Source: Arthrobacter mangrovi
GTDB taxonomy: Bacteria > Actinomycetota > Actinomycetes > Actinomycetales > Micrococcaceae
Length of the DNA: 64,000 nucleotides
NCBI RefSeq assembly: GCF_026011795.1
Contig: NZ_BRVS01000004.1
Span: forward strand, 1-64,000
Reading direction: 5' to 3'
The position numbers were made by a program, and so were the translations under genes. Under the pieces are notes generated by a model. It saw only the letters and a list, made by a program, of their open reading frames with translations, did no database searches and had not been told where the DNA came from. Of this stretch, positions 42,152 to 51,458 are shown in pieces; the stretch's first letter is position 1, and the number at the start of each line of letters is the position of its first letter.

Positions 42152-43626
42152 CTCCCGGCCACCAGTTCTTCGACGGTGGCGCGGGCGCCGCGCTGGTGCA
42201 GGGCATCCAGTGCCCTGGTGTAGGCCTCGACGAACCGCTCGTTGTCGACGAGGTCGCCGAACACCTCCCGCTGGGCGATGAAGGCCAGCTTGTCCTCGCG
42301 GTTCCGGGCTGCGGCGGCCATCAGCGAGTCCTTCAACCGGTCGACGACGGCGATTTGCTCGCCTTGCTCGTCGACCCCTTCCGCGTACCGCGCCCATGAG
42401 GCGATGATCGCCGCGGAACGGTGGATCTCGCCGTCGTTCTTCAGGTTCTCCCGGATCACCGGCACCAGCCACTTGGGAATGCGGTCCGAGCTCTCCGCGC
42501 AGAGCCGGGCCAGCGTATCCCGGACATACTCGTTGGAGAAGCGCGCGATCAGCTTGTGTTTGTAGGCGTCCAGGTCGATCCCGGGCACGGGCCGCAGGGT
42601 CGGGGTGGCTTCCCGGTCCATGTAGTCGAGCAGGAACCGGGCGAAGGTCGGGTCCTGGCAGACCTCGTGCGCGTAGCGGTAGCCGGCCAGGTAGCCGAAG
42701 TAGCACTGGCCCTGGTGGCTGGCGTTGAGCAGGCGCAGCTTCATCAGCTCGTACGGTTCCACGTCCTCCACCAGCTGGACGCCGGCCTCGTCGAAGGGCG
42801 GCCGGCCCTGGGTGAAGTGGTCCTCCAGCGCCCACTGCTCGAAGTCCTCGCAGACCACCGGCCACGCATCCTCCACGCCGAATTCCTTGGCGATGGAGGC
42901 CCGGTCCTCGTCCGTGGTCACGGGGGTGATCCGGTCCACCATGGAGTTCGGGAAGGAGATGTTGGCGTCCATCCACTCCCCCAGCTCCGGATCCTTCAGG
43001 CGGGCGAAGGCGGTGAACATCCTGCGGGCCATGTCCCCGTTGCCCTGGATGTTGTCGCAGGACATGATCGTCAGCGGCGGCAGGCCCCGCTGGCGCCGCC
43101 GGGCCACGGCCTCGGTGACCAGCCCGAAGGTGGTCGACGGCACGGCCCCCGGCGCCAGGTCTGCGGCCACGGCGGGGGTGGAGGCGTCGAACTCGCCGGT
43201 GACGTGGTGGAAGTTGTAGCCGCCCTCGGTGATGGTCAGCGAGACGATCCTGGTTTGCTCCGAGGCCATCTTCTCGATCACCGCCTCCGGGTCCTCCGGC
43301 GCCAGCAGGTATTCGATGATCGAGCCGATCACGCGCGCCTCGCGGGTGCCGTCCGGATTCTTGACGACGAGGGTGTAGAGGCAGTCCTGGTCCTCCATGA
43401 CCTTTTTCATCGCCGCGTCCGAGGGCATCACGCCCACCCCGCAGATCGCCCAGTCGAAGGCCTTGCCGGCGTTCATCAGGCGGTCCAGGTACATGGCCTG
43501 GTGCGCCCGGTGGAAGCCGCCGACGCCGAAATGCACGATTCCGGCCCTCAGCTTGCTGCGGTCGTAGGAAGGGACGGCCAGCCGGGAGGCCAGCTGCGGC
43601 AGGGTTACGGCGTTGAGCGCGGACAT
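42148..43626 (-). CDS. Mannitol dehydrogenase-family polyol 2-dehydrogenase
   Basis: A 492-residue long-chain polyol dehydrogenase using NAD(P). The nucleotide-binding start IVHFGVGGFHRAHQAMYLD and the catalytic lysine region KLRLLNASHQGQCYFGYLAG are characteristic. Known members oxidise mannitol to fructose or D-arabinitol to D-xylulose; the latter suits the xylulokinase next door. A CGCTCAGATGAGCG palindrome 60 bp upstream of its start marks it as part of the SorC regulon. ATG at 43626. Confidence 0.9.
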   Translation of the reverse strand: MSALNAVTLPQLASRLAVPSYDRSKLRAGIVHFGVGGFHRAHQAMYLDRLMNAGKAFDWAICGVGVMPSDAAMKKVMEDQDCLYTLVVKNPDGTREARVIGSIIEYLLAPEDPEAVIEKMASEQTRIVSLTITEGGYNFHHVTGEFDASTPAVAADLAPGAVPSTTFGLVTEAVARRRQRGLPPLTIMSCDNIQGNGDMARRMFTAFARLKDPELGEWMDANISFPNSMVDRITPVTTDEDRASIAKEFGVEDAWPVVCEDFEQWALEDHFTQGRPPFDEAGVQLVEDVEPYELMKLRLLNASHQGQCYFGYLAGYRYAHEVCQDPTFARFLLDYMDREATPTLRPVPGIDLDAYKHKLIARFSNEYVRDTLARLCAESSDRIPKWLVPVIRENLKNDGEIHRSAAIIASWARYAEGVDEQGEQIAVVDRLKDSLMAAAARNREDKLAFIAQREVFGDLVDNERFVEAYTRALDALHQRGARATVEELVAGS

Positions 43627-43685
43627 GCTACCACCTTGTGAGCCGGGTTACTTTCCGCACAATCTAGCATATGAGCCCGCGCTGT

Positions 43686-43699
43686 CGCTCAGATGAGCG
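43686..43699. promoter_or_regulatory. SorC-type operator upstream of the polyol dehydrogenase gene
   Basis: CGCTCAGATGAGCG is a perfect 14-bp palindrome containing CTCA-N2-TGAG, the same form as at 39684 and 39737. Confidence 0.65.
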
Positions 43700-43806
43700 C
43701 ATCCCGTTCCGACACCGGCCCTGCGCCCCTTGGCAGGACCGCGGAGCAGTGCCAAGGTGAACACTGTCCGCAGTCATCCGCGCACCTGATTCCGTGAGGA
43801 CCGCCC

Positions 43807-44229
43807 ATGCCACGCATGATCTTCCCGAACCTGCCCGTCACCGACCTGGCCAAGTCCACCAGCTTCTACACGGGCCTGGGCTTCGAGCAGAACCCGCAGT
43901 ACAGCAACGACGTTGCTTCCGCCATCGTCATCTCGGACAGCATCGTGGTGATGCTGCTGCAGCAGGACTTCTTCAAGGGCTTCCTGGCCGACGGCGACAC
44001 TCCGCACCTGACCTCGGACGCCAAGGAGGTGCTCAACTGCCTCAGCTGCGAATCCCGCGAGGAGGTGGACAGCCTGGTGCAGAAGGCGCAGGACAGCGGC
44101 GGAACGGTCTACCACCCGGCCGAGGAAGGCACGCCCGGCATGTACGCCGCCTCGGTGGCGGATCCGGACGGCCACATCTGGGAGCTGCTCTACATGTCCT
44201 CCGAAGCCATGGGCGGCCAGGAAGGCTAA
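43807..44229 (+). CDS. VOC (glyoxalase/bleomycin-resistance) family protein
   Basis: A 140-residue vicinal-oxygen-chelate fold protein. It shows the paired beta-alpha-beta units: FPNLPVTDLAKSTSFYTGLGF and, later, GTPGMYAASVADPDGHIWELLYM, with likely metal ligands in the second. Members act as lyases, dioxygenases or drug-binding proteins; this one is of the short lactoylglutathione-lyase-like type often linked to small-molecule resistance. GAGG lies upstream. Substrate unknown. Confidence 0.8.
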   Translation: MPRMIFPNLPVTDLAKSTSFYTGLGFEQNPQYSNDVASAIVISDSIVVMLLQQDFFKGFLADGDTPHLTSDAKEVLNCLSCESREEVDSLVQKAQDSGGTVYHPAEEGTPGMYAASVADPDGHIWELLYMSSEAMGGQEG

Positions 44230-44265
44230 GCCCGCCGCCGCGCCTGGCGGCCTACCCGGCAGCGC

Positions 44266-44490
44266 CTACTTCGCGATGAGCTGCTCGTAGAGGCGGTGGA
44301 CCCGGGCGTCGATCTCGTCGCGGACCAGGCGCATCCGTTCCATGCCGTGGATGTCGCGGAGGCTCGGCTCGCCGATCTCCCAGCGCTCGTAGCGGGTCCC
44401 GGAAACCTCATCCAGGCGGGCGTTCGTGCCGAGGATGACAACGACGTCGGCGGCGCGCTGGGCTTCCTCCGTCACCGCGGTGGGGGTGTC
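44266..44490 (-). pseudogene. 3' relic of an ArsC-type low-molecular-weight phosphatase gene
   Basis: The last about 75 codons encode PTAVTEEAQRAADVVVILGT and SGTRYERWEIGEPS, ending MRLVRDEIDARVHRLYEQL, matching the C-terminal half of the actinobacterial arsenate-mycothiol transferase/ArsC family. The N-terminal half with the Cys-x5-Arg loop is missing: upstream of about 44490 the reading frame is only the reverse of the neighbouring arsC promoter and start. It is probably a truncated duplicate. Breakpoint position is approximate. Confidence 0.7.
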
Positions 44491-44605
44491 CGCGGCCTGG
44501 CGGCCGGATGCCGCGGACCCCCTTGATAGTAGCCGCCGTTCTTGCTGGACTGTTCTAGAGCGCACGCGGCTGCACCCTGCGACGCCGCAGAAAGAGGAAA
44601 CCGCC

Positions 44606-45040
44606 ATGACCGAGCCCAGCAGCCACACACCCACCGTCCTCTTTGTCTGCGACCACAACGCCGGCCGCTCGCAGATCGCCGCGGCCTACCTGAACCATCT
44701 CGGCCGCGGCGCCATCGTTGCCAAGTCGGCCGGTTCGCGGCCTTCCGCCCAGGTTCATCCCGCCGTCGTGGAGGCCATGGCCGAGGACGGGCTCGACATT
44801 TCCGCGGAAACACCCAAGGAGCTCACCGACGAGGCGCTCCAGGACGCCAACATGGTCATCACGCTGGCCGGCAGCGAGGCCGTGCGCGTTATCCCGGGCC
44901 GCAAGTACGAGGACTGGCAGCTTGGGCATCCCGAGAACGATTCGCTGGCGCACGTCAGGCCGCTGCGCGACGACATCAAGGCCCGCATCCAGGAGCTGCT
45001 CTCCGAACTGCTTCCGGCCGTCCACCCAGACGCCAACTGA
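44606..45040 (+). CDS. arsC: ArsC-type arsenate reductase/LMW phosphatase-like protein
   Basis: A 144-residue protein of the low-molecular-weight tyrosine-phosphatase fold. The P-loop is [20 protein letters not shown] (Cys15, Arg21), the arsenate-binding loop. Unlike thioredoxin-linked ArsC, no second or third Cys exists ([19 protein letters not shown] replaces the usual GCGDAC region), and the acid loop reads LGHPEN where Asp-Pro is usual. This fits a mycothiol-dependent or altered enzyme. AGAGGAAA precedes the ATG. It lies 20 bp before trxB and likely forms an operon with it. Confidence 0.78.
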   Translation: MTEPSSHTPTVLFVCDHNAGRSQIAAAYLNHLGRGAIVAKSAGSRPSAQVHPAVVEAMAEDGLDISAETPKELTDEALQDANMVITLAGSEAVRVIPGRKYEDWQLGHPENDSLAHVRPLRDDIKARIQELLSELLPAVHPDAN

Positions 45041-45059
45041 GACCTGCAAGGACCCCGCC

Positions 45060-46037
45060 ATGGACACTGACAAGCTCATCATCATTGGATCCGGCCCGGC
45101 GGGCTACACCGCCGCCGTCTACGCGGCGCGGGCCGGGCTCGCGCCGCGGGTGATCGCCGGCGCAGTCACGGCCGGCGGCGCGCTGATGAACACCACCGAG
45201 GTGGAGAACTTCCCCGGTTTCCCGGACGGCATCCAAGGACCGGAACTGATGGAGCAGATGCGCGCCCAGGCGGAAAAATTCGGTGCCGTCATCGAGTACG
45301 ACGACGTTTCCACCGTCTCGCTCAAGGGGCACCTCAAGGAGGTTTCCACCATGGGCGGGAACACCTACACCGCACCGGCCGTCATCCTTGCCACCGGTTC
45401 GGCGTACAAGGAACTGGGGCTGCCGGAGGAGAAGATGCTCTCCGGCCACGGCGTGTCCTGGTGCGCCACCTGCGACGGGTTCTTCTTCCGCGACCAGGAC
45501 ATCATCGTCGTCGGCGGCGGTGATTCCGCGATGGAGGAGGCGCTCTTCCTGACCCGCTTCGGCAAGAGCGTCACCGTCGTGGTCCGCCGCGACACCCTCC
45601 GGGCGTCGAAGATCATGGCCATGCGGGCCCGCGACAACGAGAAGATCCGCTTCGCCTACAACAGCGCCGTCACCGCCATCCACGGCGACACCAAGGTCAC
45701 CGGCGTGACCCTGACGGACACCGTCAGCGGCGCCACCCGGGAGCTGCCCGCCACGGGCCTATTCGTCGCGATCGGCCACCTGCCGCGCACCGAGCTGGTC
45801 AAGGGCCAGGTCGACCTGGACGACGAGGGGTACATCAAGGTGGACGCCCCCACCACGTGCACCAACCTGGACGGTGTCTTCGCCTGCGGCGACGCCGTGG
45901 ACCACCGCTACCGCCAGGCCATCACCGCCGCCGGCACGGGGTGCTCCGCCGCGTTGGACGCCGAGCGCTACCTCGCAGCGCTGGACGACGCGGACAGCAT
46001 TGCCACCGCCCTCGTCGAAAGCGAAACCCACGCCTGA
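45060..46037 (+). CDS. trxB: Thioredoxin reductase
   Basis: A 325-residue NADPH flavoenzyme that reduces thioredoxin. The FAD motif [19 protein letters not shown] begins the protein, the redox-active CATC (Cys135, Cys138) lies in [12 protein letters not shown], and the NADPH motif [15 protein letters not shown] follows. [16 protein letters not shown] is the C-terminal FAD motif. Being second after arsC, it may supply electrons for arsenate reduction, although it can also serve the cell generally. Confidence 0.92.
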   Translation: MDTDKLIIIGSGPAGYTAAVYAARAGLAPRVIAGAVTAGGALMNTTEVENFPGFPDGIQGPELMEQMRAQAEKFGAVIEYDDVSTVSLKGHLKEVSTMGGNTYTAPAVILATGSAYKELGLPEEKMLSGHGVSWCATCDGFFFRDQDIIVVGGGDSAMEEALFLTRFGKSVTVVVRRDTLRASKIMAMRARDNEKIRFAYNSAVTAIHGDTKVTGVTLTDTVSGATRELPATGLFVAIGHLPRTELVKGQVDLDDEGYIKVDAPTTCTNLDGVFACGDAVDHRYRQAITAAGTGCSAALDAERYLAALDDADSIATALVESETHA

Positions 46038-46127
46038 CGGCCGGCCCGGGCCGGGCAGCAGCCCCTTCCGTGTGCACCGGGACCAGGCCGGCGCGGGTGC
46101 GGGAATGCCGGATGAGGCCGGCTCCGG

Positions 46128-46667
46128 TCAGTTGCGCGCCACGAGCGCGTCGACCTGCTCGAGCAGTGCTTCCATTTCGTCCTCGGTGACGTCGGCCGGC
46201 TGGGCGTTGCCGGAGAAGAACGTGGCGCTGTAGTACAGCCCGTCGCCCATCAGTTTGACGGCCTGCGCAAGGGGCCGGCTGCCGAGGGCTTCCTCAAGCG
46301 CCGCCAGCCACAGGTCCTGCGTCCGCGAGAACGCCTTGGCCGCGGCGGGATGCCCCTGCTGCACCAGCCGGGCGACCGCCACGATGGCCCGGTCCAGGGG
46401 CGAGTCCACATAGTGCGAGGTCCGCACGTAGTAGCGCGCCGCCCCCTCCGGCGCGGCCCCGATCTTCATCGCGTCGTCCTCGGTCAGCGCCTCGAGCCGT
46501 TGGCACAGCCCTTCCACCATCGCCTCCTTGGACGGGAAGTGGTAGAGCAGTCCGCCCTTGGAGACTCCTGCTGCGGCGGCCACCGCATCCATGGTGGCAG
46601 CCCGCTCTCCCTCTTTGATGAGGATGTCTTCAAAGCTGTCGAGGATCCGGTCTTTCGCGCTGGCCAT
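46128..46667 (-). CDS. TetR-family repressor of the adjacent MFS pump
   Basis: A 179-residue TetR repressor. The N-terminal HTH is IKEGERAATMDAVAAAAGVS followed by KGGLLYHFPSKEAMVEGL. The ligand domain is short and hydrophobic. It diverges from an MFS efflux gene across an ACCGTCCGGACGGT palindrome, which sits between a -35 and -10 box. Standard local repressor/pump pair. Inducer unknown. Confidence 0.88.
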   Translation of the reverse strand: MASAKDRILDSFEDILIKEGERAATMDAVAAAAGVSKGGLLYHFPSKEAMVEGLCQRLEALTEDDAMKIGAAPEGAARYYVRTSHYVDSPLDRAIVAVARLVQQGHPAAAKAFSRTQDLWLAALEEALGSRPLAQAVKLMGDGLYYSATFFSGNAQPADVTEDEMEALLEQVDALVARN

Positions 46668-46691
46668 GCACCCATCCTACGGGTCACCGAA

Positions 46692-46720
46692 TTGTACCTA
46701 AACCGTCCGGACGGTACAGT
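46692..46720 (+). promoter_or_regulatory. MFS promoter with TetR operator in the spacer
   Basis: TTGTAC (46692-46697), 17 bp, TACAGT (46715-46720). The 14-bp perfect palindrome ACCGTCCGGACGGT at 46702-46715 fills the spacer, so bound TetR would block polymerase. Confidence 0.75.
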
Positions 46721-46754
46721 ATTGCCGTTCCCATTCGTACCCAGGAGGTGCAGC

Positions 46755-48257
46755 ATGCTCACGATCACCCAACGCGCCGGCCGCAAGGAGTGGACCGCAT
46801 TGGCGGTGCTCATGCTGCCCGTCCTGTTGGTCGCCGTCGACAACACGGTCCTGAGCTTTGCCCTGCCGGCAATCTCGCTGGACTTCAACACGAGCGGCAC
46901 CACGCTGCTCTGGATCATCGATATCTACCCGCTGGTCCTGGCCGGACTGCTCGTCGCCATGGGCAGCCTGGGCGACCGCTTCGGCCGTCGGCGGATGCTG
47001 ATGATCGGCGCGGCGGGGTTCGCGGCTTTGTCGGCGGTCGCCGCCTTCTCCCCCAGTGCCGAGCTCCTCGTCGCGGCGCGCGCGGGACTGGGCATCTTCG
47101 GTTCCATGCTGATGCCGGCCACACTCTCGCTGATCCGCAACATCTTCGACGACCGCGGCCAGCGCCGGCTGGCCATCGCGATCTGGGCGGCCGGCTTCTC
47201 CGCCGGCGCCGCCCTGGGTCCGCTGCTGGGCGGCTTCCTGCTGGAACACTTCCACTGGGGCTCGGTCTTCCTGCTCGCCGTGCCCGTCCTGGTGCTCATG
47301 CTCGCCCTGACCCCGGCGTTCGTGCCCGAGTCCCGCGATCCATCGCCGGGCGGCGTGGACGTGGTCAGCATCGTGCTGTCGATCGCCACCATGCTGCCGG
47401 TCGTTTACGCCATCAAGAACCTGGCCAACGACGGCGGCTTGCCGGCCACGGCGGCGAGCGCCGCCGTCGGGCTGGCCGCCGGCTGGCTGTTCACGCGGCG
47501 CCAGCTCTCCCGCACGAACCCGATGCTGGACGTGCGCCTCTTCGCGGTGCGGCCGTTCACCGGCGCGGTGCTGGTCAACCTGCTGGCCATCTTCTCGCTG
47601 GTGGGCTTCCTCTACTTTGTCTCGCAGCACCTGCAGCTGGTGCTCGGGCTCGGCCCCCTGGAAGCGGGGCTGGTGCTGCTGCCCGGCCTCGCGGTCACGA
47701 TTGCGGCAGGCCTGCTCGCCGTCCCGCTGGTCCGGCGCATCCAGCCGCACCTGGTGGTGTCCGGCGCCTTGCTGCTCTCGGCCGCGGCCTACTGGATGGT
47801 CGCCTCCTCGGAGGATGGCTTGGCCGGCTGGCTGATGCTGGCCTTCGTCGTGCTGGGGGCGGGTGTGGGCGCCTCCGAGACCCTGTCCAACGACCTGATC
47901 CTCTCCAGCGTGCCGGCGGCCAAGTCCGGCGCCGCCTCGGCGGTCTCCGAGACGGCATACGAGGTCGGCTCCGTCTTCGGAACGGCGCTGCTGGGCAGCA
48001 TCCTGGTGGCCTCGTACCGCGACAACGTCGAACTGCCGCCGGGCCTGGACCCGGGGCAGGCCGCGGCCGCCGGCGAAACACTGGGCGGCGCGATCAACAC
48101 GGCGGCGGGCCTCCCGGCGCGGAGCTCGGATGCACTGCTGGACTCGGCCTTCCGCGCCTTCGACAGCGGCGTCTCGATTACCGCGGGCATCGCCGCCGTG
48201 CTGATGGTGGCCGCGGCCTGGCTGGCTTTCCGGACCCTCCGGGGCGTCCAGGCCTGA
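46755..48257 (+). CDS. MFS drug-efflux transporter, EmrB/QacA (14-helix) type
   Basis: A 500-residue drug/proton antiporter. Helix 1 is preceded by RAGRKEWTALAVLMLPVLLV; motif A is MGSLGDRFGRRRMLMIGAAG, and FGSMLMPATLSLIRNIFDDR is motif C-like. Fourteen hydrophobic segments are visible. The pair with TetR and its operator indicates induced multidrug export. The ATG at 46755 follows GGAGGTG. Confidence 0.88.
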   Translation: MLTITQRAGRKEWTALAVLMLPVLLVAVDNTVLSFALPAISLDFNTSGTTLLWIIDIYPLVLAGLLVAMGSLGDRFGRRRMLMIGAAGFAALSAVAAFSPSAELLVAARAGLGIFGSMLMPATLSLIRNIFDDRGQRRLAIAIWAAGFSAGAALGPLLGGFLLEHFHWGSVFLLAVPVLVLMLALTPAFVPESRDPSPGGVDVVSIVLSIATMLPVVYAIKNLANDGGLPATAASAAVGLAAGWLFTRRQLSRTNPMLDVRLFAVRPFTGAVLVNLLAIFSLVGFLYFVSQHLQLVLGLGPLEAGLVLLPGLAVTIAAGLLAVPLVRRIQPHLVVSGALLLSAAAYWMVASSEDGLAGWLMLAFVVLGAGVGASETLSNDLILSSVPAAKSGAASAVSETAYEVGSVFGTALLGSILVASYRDNVELPPGLDPGQAAAAGETLGGAINTAAGLPARSSDALLDSAFRAFDSGVSITAGIAAVLMVAAAWLAFRTLRGVQA

Positions 48258-48292
48258 GCCGGATCGCCCTCCGCTGAACCTGCCTGCGCCCG

Positions 48293-48321
48293 TTGCCACA
48301 TACCCCAAGGGGGTATAAACT
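48293..48321 (+). promoter_or_regulatory. CsoR operator within the copper operon promoter
   Basis: TTGCCA (48293-48298), 17 bp, TAAACT (48316-48321). ATACCCCAAGGGGGTAT (48300-48316) fills the spacer; the half-sites match the sulfur-regulon operators but the length is 17 bp, not 16. Confidence 0.82.
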
Positions 48322-48349
48322 GTGCGGGCAGGACACGGAAGGAGCAGCC

Positions 48350-48724
48350 ATGAACCCGGAACCGGCCGCCGTCGACGCCGAAACGGAAGCCCTCGCACCC
48401 GCGGAGGCGTCCGCCGTCGACCCCCACGTCGGCCATGCCTACACGACGGACAAGGCGGCGTACCAGCGCCGGCTGAAGCGGATCGAGGGCCAGGTGCGCG
48501 GCATCGCGCGGATGGTCGATGAGGATAAGTACTGCATCGACATCCTGACGCAGGTGGCCGCCGTCAACAAGGCGCTGCACGCCGTGAGCATCGGGCTGCT
48601 CGAAGACCACATCTCGCACTGCGTGGTTGGCGCCGCCAAGGAAGCCGAGGCCTCCGCGGACCCCGCGATCGTGCAGGACAAGGTCAAGGAAGCCACGGAC
48701 GCCATCGGCCGCCTGCTCCGCTGA
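48350..48724 (+). CDS. csoR: CsoR, copper-sensing repressor
   Basis: A 124-residue CsoR-family repressor. All three Cu(I) ligands are present at the correct spacing: Cys62 (KYCIDI), His87 and Cys91 (EDHISHCV). It has a longer, acidic N-terminal extension (about 30 residues) than M. tuberculosis CsoR. Without copper it should bind ATACCCC...GGGGTAT and repress csoR-copZ-copA; Cu(I) releases it. GGAAGGAG precedes the ATG. First gene of the operon. Confidence 0.93.
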   Translation: MNPEPAAVDAETEALAPAEASAVDPHVGHAYTTDKAAYQRRLKRIEGQVRGIARMVDEDKYCIDILTQVAAVNKALHAVSIGLLEDHISHCVVGAAKEAEASADPAIVQDKVKEATDAIGRLLR

Positions 48725-48751
48725 ACCGCCCATTTCCCCAAGGAGAGCACC

Positions 48752-48979
48752 ATGAGCACCATTACCAAAGTCAGCATCGACGGCATGACCTGCGGCCACT
48801 GCGTCGCGGCCGTCACCGAGGAACTCACCGCGATCGAGGGCGTCCAGGACGTGGCGATCGAGCTGAACAAGGGCGGGATTTCCACCGCCACCGTCCAGTC
48901 CGCGGGCCAGCTGGATCCGGAGCAGGTCGGCGAGGCCGTGGCCGAGGCCGGCTACCTCGTGGTCGCGGACGAGGCGTAG
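48752..48979 (+). CDS. copZ: Copper chaperone
   Basis: A 75-residue heavy-metal-associated domain protein. The Cu(I) site is DGMTCGHC (Cys14, Cys17). It hands Cu(I) to the CopA ATPase encoded next. The gap from csoR is 27 bp and AGGAGAG precedes the ATG; a single operon is certain. Confidence 0.93.
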   Translation: MSTITKVSIDGMTCGHCVAAVTEELTAIEGVQDVAIELNKGGISTATVQSAGQLDPEQVGEAVAEAGYLVVADEA

Positions 48980-49061
48980 CGAAGCACCGCAGCTTCAGGC
49001 GCGGCGCGGCACCGGCGGTGCCGCGCCGTCATCAGACTTGGCAGGAGGGAACGGGGCAGCG

Positions 49062-51458
49062 ATGACCCATGACATGGACATATCGGTGGCAGGCGGGGCG
49101 GTACCGCCGCGCCTGGTCGAACTCGAGATCGAGGGCATGACCTGTGCCTCCTGCGTGAACCGGGTGGAACGCAAGCTCGGCAAGATCGAGGGCGTGCACG
49201 CGAGCGTCAACCTGCCGCTGGAATCGGCGCAGGTGACGGTGCCCGCGGGCGTCACCGACCAGCAACTGGTCGAGACCGTGAACGCCACGGGCTACCGGGC
49301 ACGCGTCAAGGCAGTACCGGGTCGCCGGGTGCCCGCAGCGCCCGGGCCGGATGCGCGCGGACAGGAAGGCGCGGCCGCGCCCGAAGACCGGGACGGTGCC
49401 GTAGGCGCTGCAGACGCCGCCGTCGCCACCGACCGGGCAGAGCACGCCGGACACGAAGACCACATGGCCCACGGCGGCACTGCACGGCAGCTCCGCCCGC
49501 GGCTCCGGGTCGCGGCGCTGCTGACCGTGCCCATCGTCATCATCTCCATGGTCCCCGGCGCGCAGTTCCCGCACTGGGGCTGGGTGGCCCTGGCGCTCTC
49601 CGTCCCCGTGGTGTTCTGGGCCGCCTGGCCGTTCCACCGCGCCGCCGCGGTCAATGCCCGCCACCTTGCCTCCACGATGGACACCTTGGTTTCCATCGGC
49701 GTGCTGGCTGCGTTCCTCTTCTCGACGTGGCAGCTGGCCATGGATCCGATGATGACGGCGCAGGTGCACTCCGGCATGGCGGAGGGAGCGCTGTACTTCG
49801 AGACCGCCGCCGTCATCGTCACGTTCCTCCTGCTGGGCCGCTATCTGGAGGCGAACGCGAAGCAGAAGGCCGGCGACGCGCTGAAGGCGCTGCTCAGCCT
49901 GGGCGCCAAGGAAGCCACCGTGCTGCGCGACGGCGCGGAGGTCCAGGTCGCCGCCGAGCAGCTGGTGCCGGGCGACCTGATCGTGGTCCGGCCGGGCGAG
50001 AAGATCGCGACGGACGGCTACGTGGTGGAGGGGCGCTCCGCCGTCGACACGTCGCTGATCACCGGCGAATCCGTTCCGGTCGATGTGGAGCCGGACGACG
50101 CCGTCACGGGCGCGACCATCAACACCTCCGGCCGGCTGCTGGTGCGGGCGACCCGCGTCGGCTCGGACACCACGCTGGCACAGATGGGGCGGCTGGTGAG
50201 CCAGGCGCAGGCCGGCAAGGCGCCGATCGCCCGGCTGGCGGACCGGATCAGCTCGGTGTTCGTGCCGATCGTGCTGGTCATCGCGGCGCTCACGTTCGTG
50301 CTGTGGATGGTCTTCACGGGCGATCTGCAGTCCGCCTTTACGGCAGCCGTCACGGTCCTGGTCATCGCCTGCCCGTGCGCGCTGGGGCTGGCCACGCCGA
50401 CGGCGCTGCTGACCGGCACCGGCCGGGCGTCGCAGCTGGGCATCCTGATCAAAGGCCCGCAAATCCTCGAGGACACCCGGCACGTGGACACCATCCTGCT
50501 GGACAAGACCGGCACGGTCACCACCGGCAAGCAGGCGGTCAGTTCCGTGGCGGCGCTGAACGGATATGCCGAGGCGGACGTGCTGCGGTTCGGTGCCGCG
50601 GTCGAGGCGGGCTCGGAGCATCCGATCGCCCGCGCGGTGGTCGCCGCGGCACAGGAACGCGGAGGGGCGCTGCCGGCGCTCTCCGATTTCCACAGCGCGG
50701 CCGGCGGCGGCGTGCGCGGCACCGTGTCCGCGAACGACGGCGGCAGTCCGGACGGCGGCAGCGTCACCGTGGTGGCGGGGCGGGGCTCGTGGCTCGAGGA
50801 GAACGGCATCGCCGCGGACGAGGAACAGCTGGCGGCCTTCCGGGCGCAGCAGGAAGCGGGCGCGACGGCCATCTGGGTTGCCGTGGACGGTGCGGTGGCC
50901 GGCATCCTCAGCCTGAAGGACACCGTCAAGCCGGGCTCGGCCGCCGCCGTCGCGCGGCTCAAGGAGCTCGGTTTGCGGCCGGTCCTGCTGACCGGCGACA
51001 ACGCCGCAGTGGCCGCTCAGGTAGCCGCCGCCGTCGGTATTGCCCCCGAAGATGTGCAGGCCGATGTCCTGCCCGAAGGCAAAGTCGCCGCGGTGAAGCA
51101 GCTGCAGGCCGGCGGCCGCACGGTGGCGATGGTGGGCGACGGCGTGAACGACGCGGCGGCGCTGGCACAGGCGGATCTCGGGATCGCCATGGGCGCAGGC
51201 ACGGATGTGGCCATCGAGGCCGCCGACATCACCGTGATGGGCAGCGAGCTCGGCCAGGTGGTGCAGTCCATCGAGCTCAGCCGCCGGACGCTGTCCACGA
51301 TCAAGGGCAACCTGTTCTGGGCCTTCGCCTACAACACGCTCGGAATCCCCGTGGCGGCGCTTGGCCTGCTCAACCCGATGATCGCCGGGGCCGCGATGGC
51401 CGCCAGCTCGGTCCTGGTGGTGGCCAACTCGCTGCGGCTGCGCCGGTTCGCCCGCTAG
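49062..51458 (+). CDS. copA: Copper-exporting P1B-type ATPase
   Basis: A 798-residue Cu(I) exporter. One N-terminal metal-binding domain has GMTCASC. A His/Ala-rich linker leads to eight membrane helices; the metal-pathway motif CPCALGLATPTALLTG, phosphatase loop ITGESVPV, phosphorylated Asp in DKTGTVTTGK, SEHPIARAV and GDGVNDAAAL hinge complete the P-type cycle. ATG at 49062 is chosen; a TTG at 49038 with AGGAGGG nearby would add eight residues. CopZ feeds copper to it. Part of csoR-copZ-copA. Confidence 0.93.
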   Translation: MTHDMDISVAGGAVPPRLVELEIEGMTCASCVNRVERKLGKIEGVHASVNLPLESAQVTVPAGVTDQQLVETVNATGYRARVKAVPGRRVPAAPGPDARGQEGAAAPEDRDGAVGAADAAVATDRAEHAGHEDHMAHGGTARQLRPRLRVAALLTVPIVIISMVPGAQFPHWGWVALALSVPVVFWAAWPFHRAAAVNARHLASTMDTLVSIGVLAAFLFSTWQLAMDPMMTAQVHSGMAEGALYFETAAVIVTFLLLGRYLEANAKQKAGDALKALLSLGAKEATVLRDGAEVQVAAEQLVPGDLIVVRPGEKIATDGYVVEGRSAVDTSLITGESVPVDVEPDDAVTGATINTSGRLLVRATRVGSDTTLAQMGRLVSQAQAGKAPIARLADRISSVFVPIVLVIAALTFVLWMVFTGDLQSAFTAAVTVLVIACPCALGLATPTALLTGTGRASQLGILIKGPQILEDTRHVDTILLDKTGTVTTGKQAVSSVAALNGYAEADVLRFGAAVEAGSEHPIARAVVAAAQERGGALPALSDFHSAAGGGVRGTVSANDGGSPDGGSVTVVAGRGSWLEENGIAADEEQLAAFRAQQEAGATAIWVAVDGAVAGILSLKDTVKPGSAAAVARLKELGLRPVLLTGDNAAVAAQVAAAVGIAPEDVQADVLPEGKVAAVKQLQAGGRTVAMVGDGVNDAAALAQADLGIAMGAGTDVAIEAADITVMGSELGQVVQSIELSRRTLSTIKGNLFWAFAYNTLGIPVAALGLLNPMIAGAAMAASSVLVVANSLRLRRFAR

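Noticed and set aside
44491-44658. An N-terminal half for the minus-strand arsC relic.
   Set aside because: The open frame there is only the reverse complement of the promoter and start of the plus-strand arsC; no P-loop is encoded.
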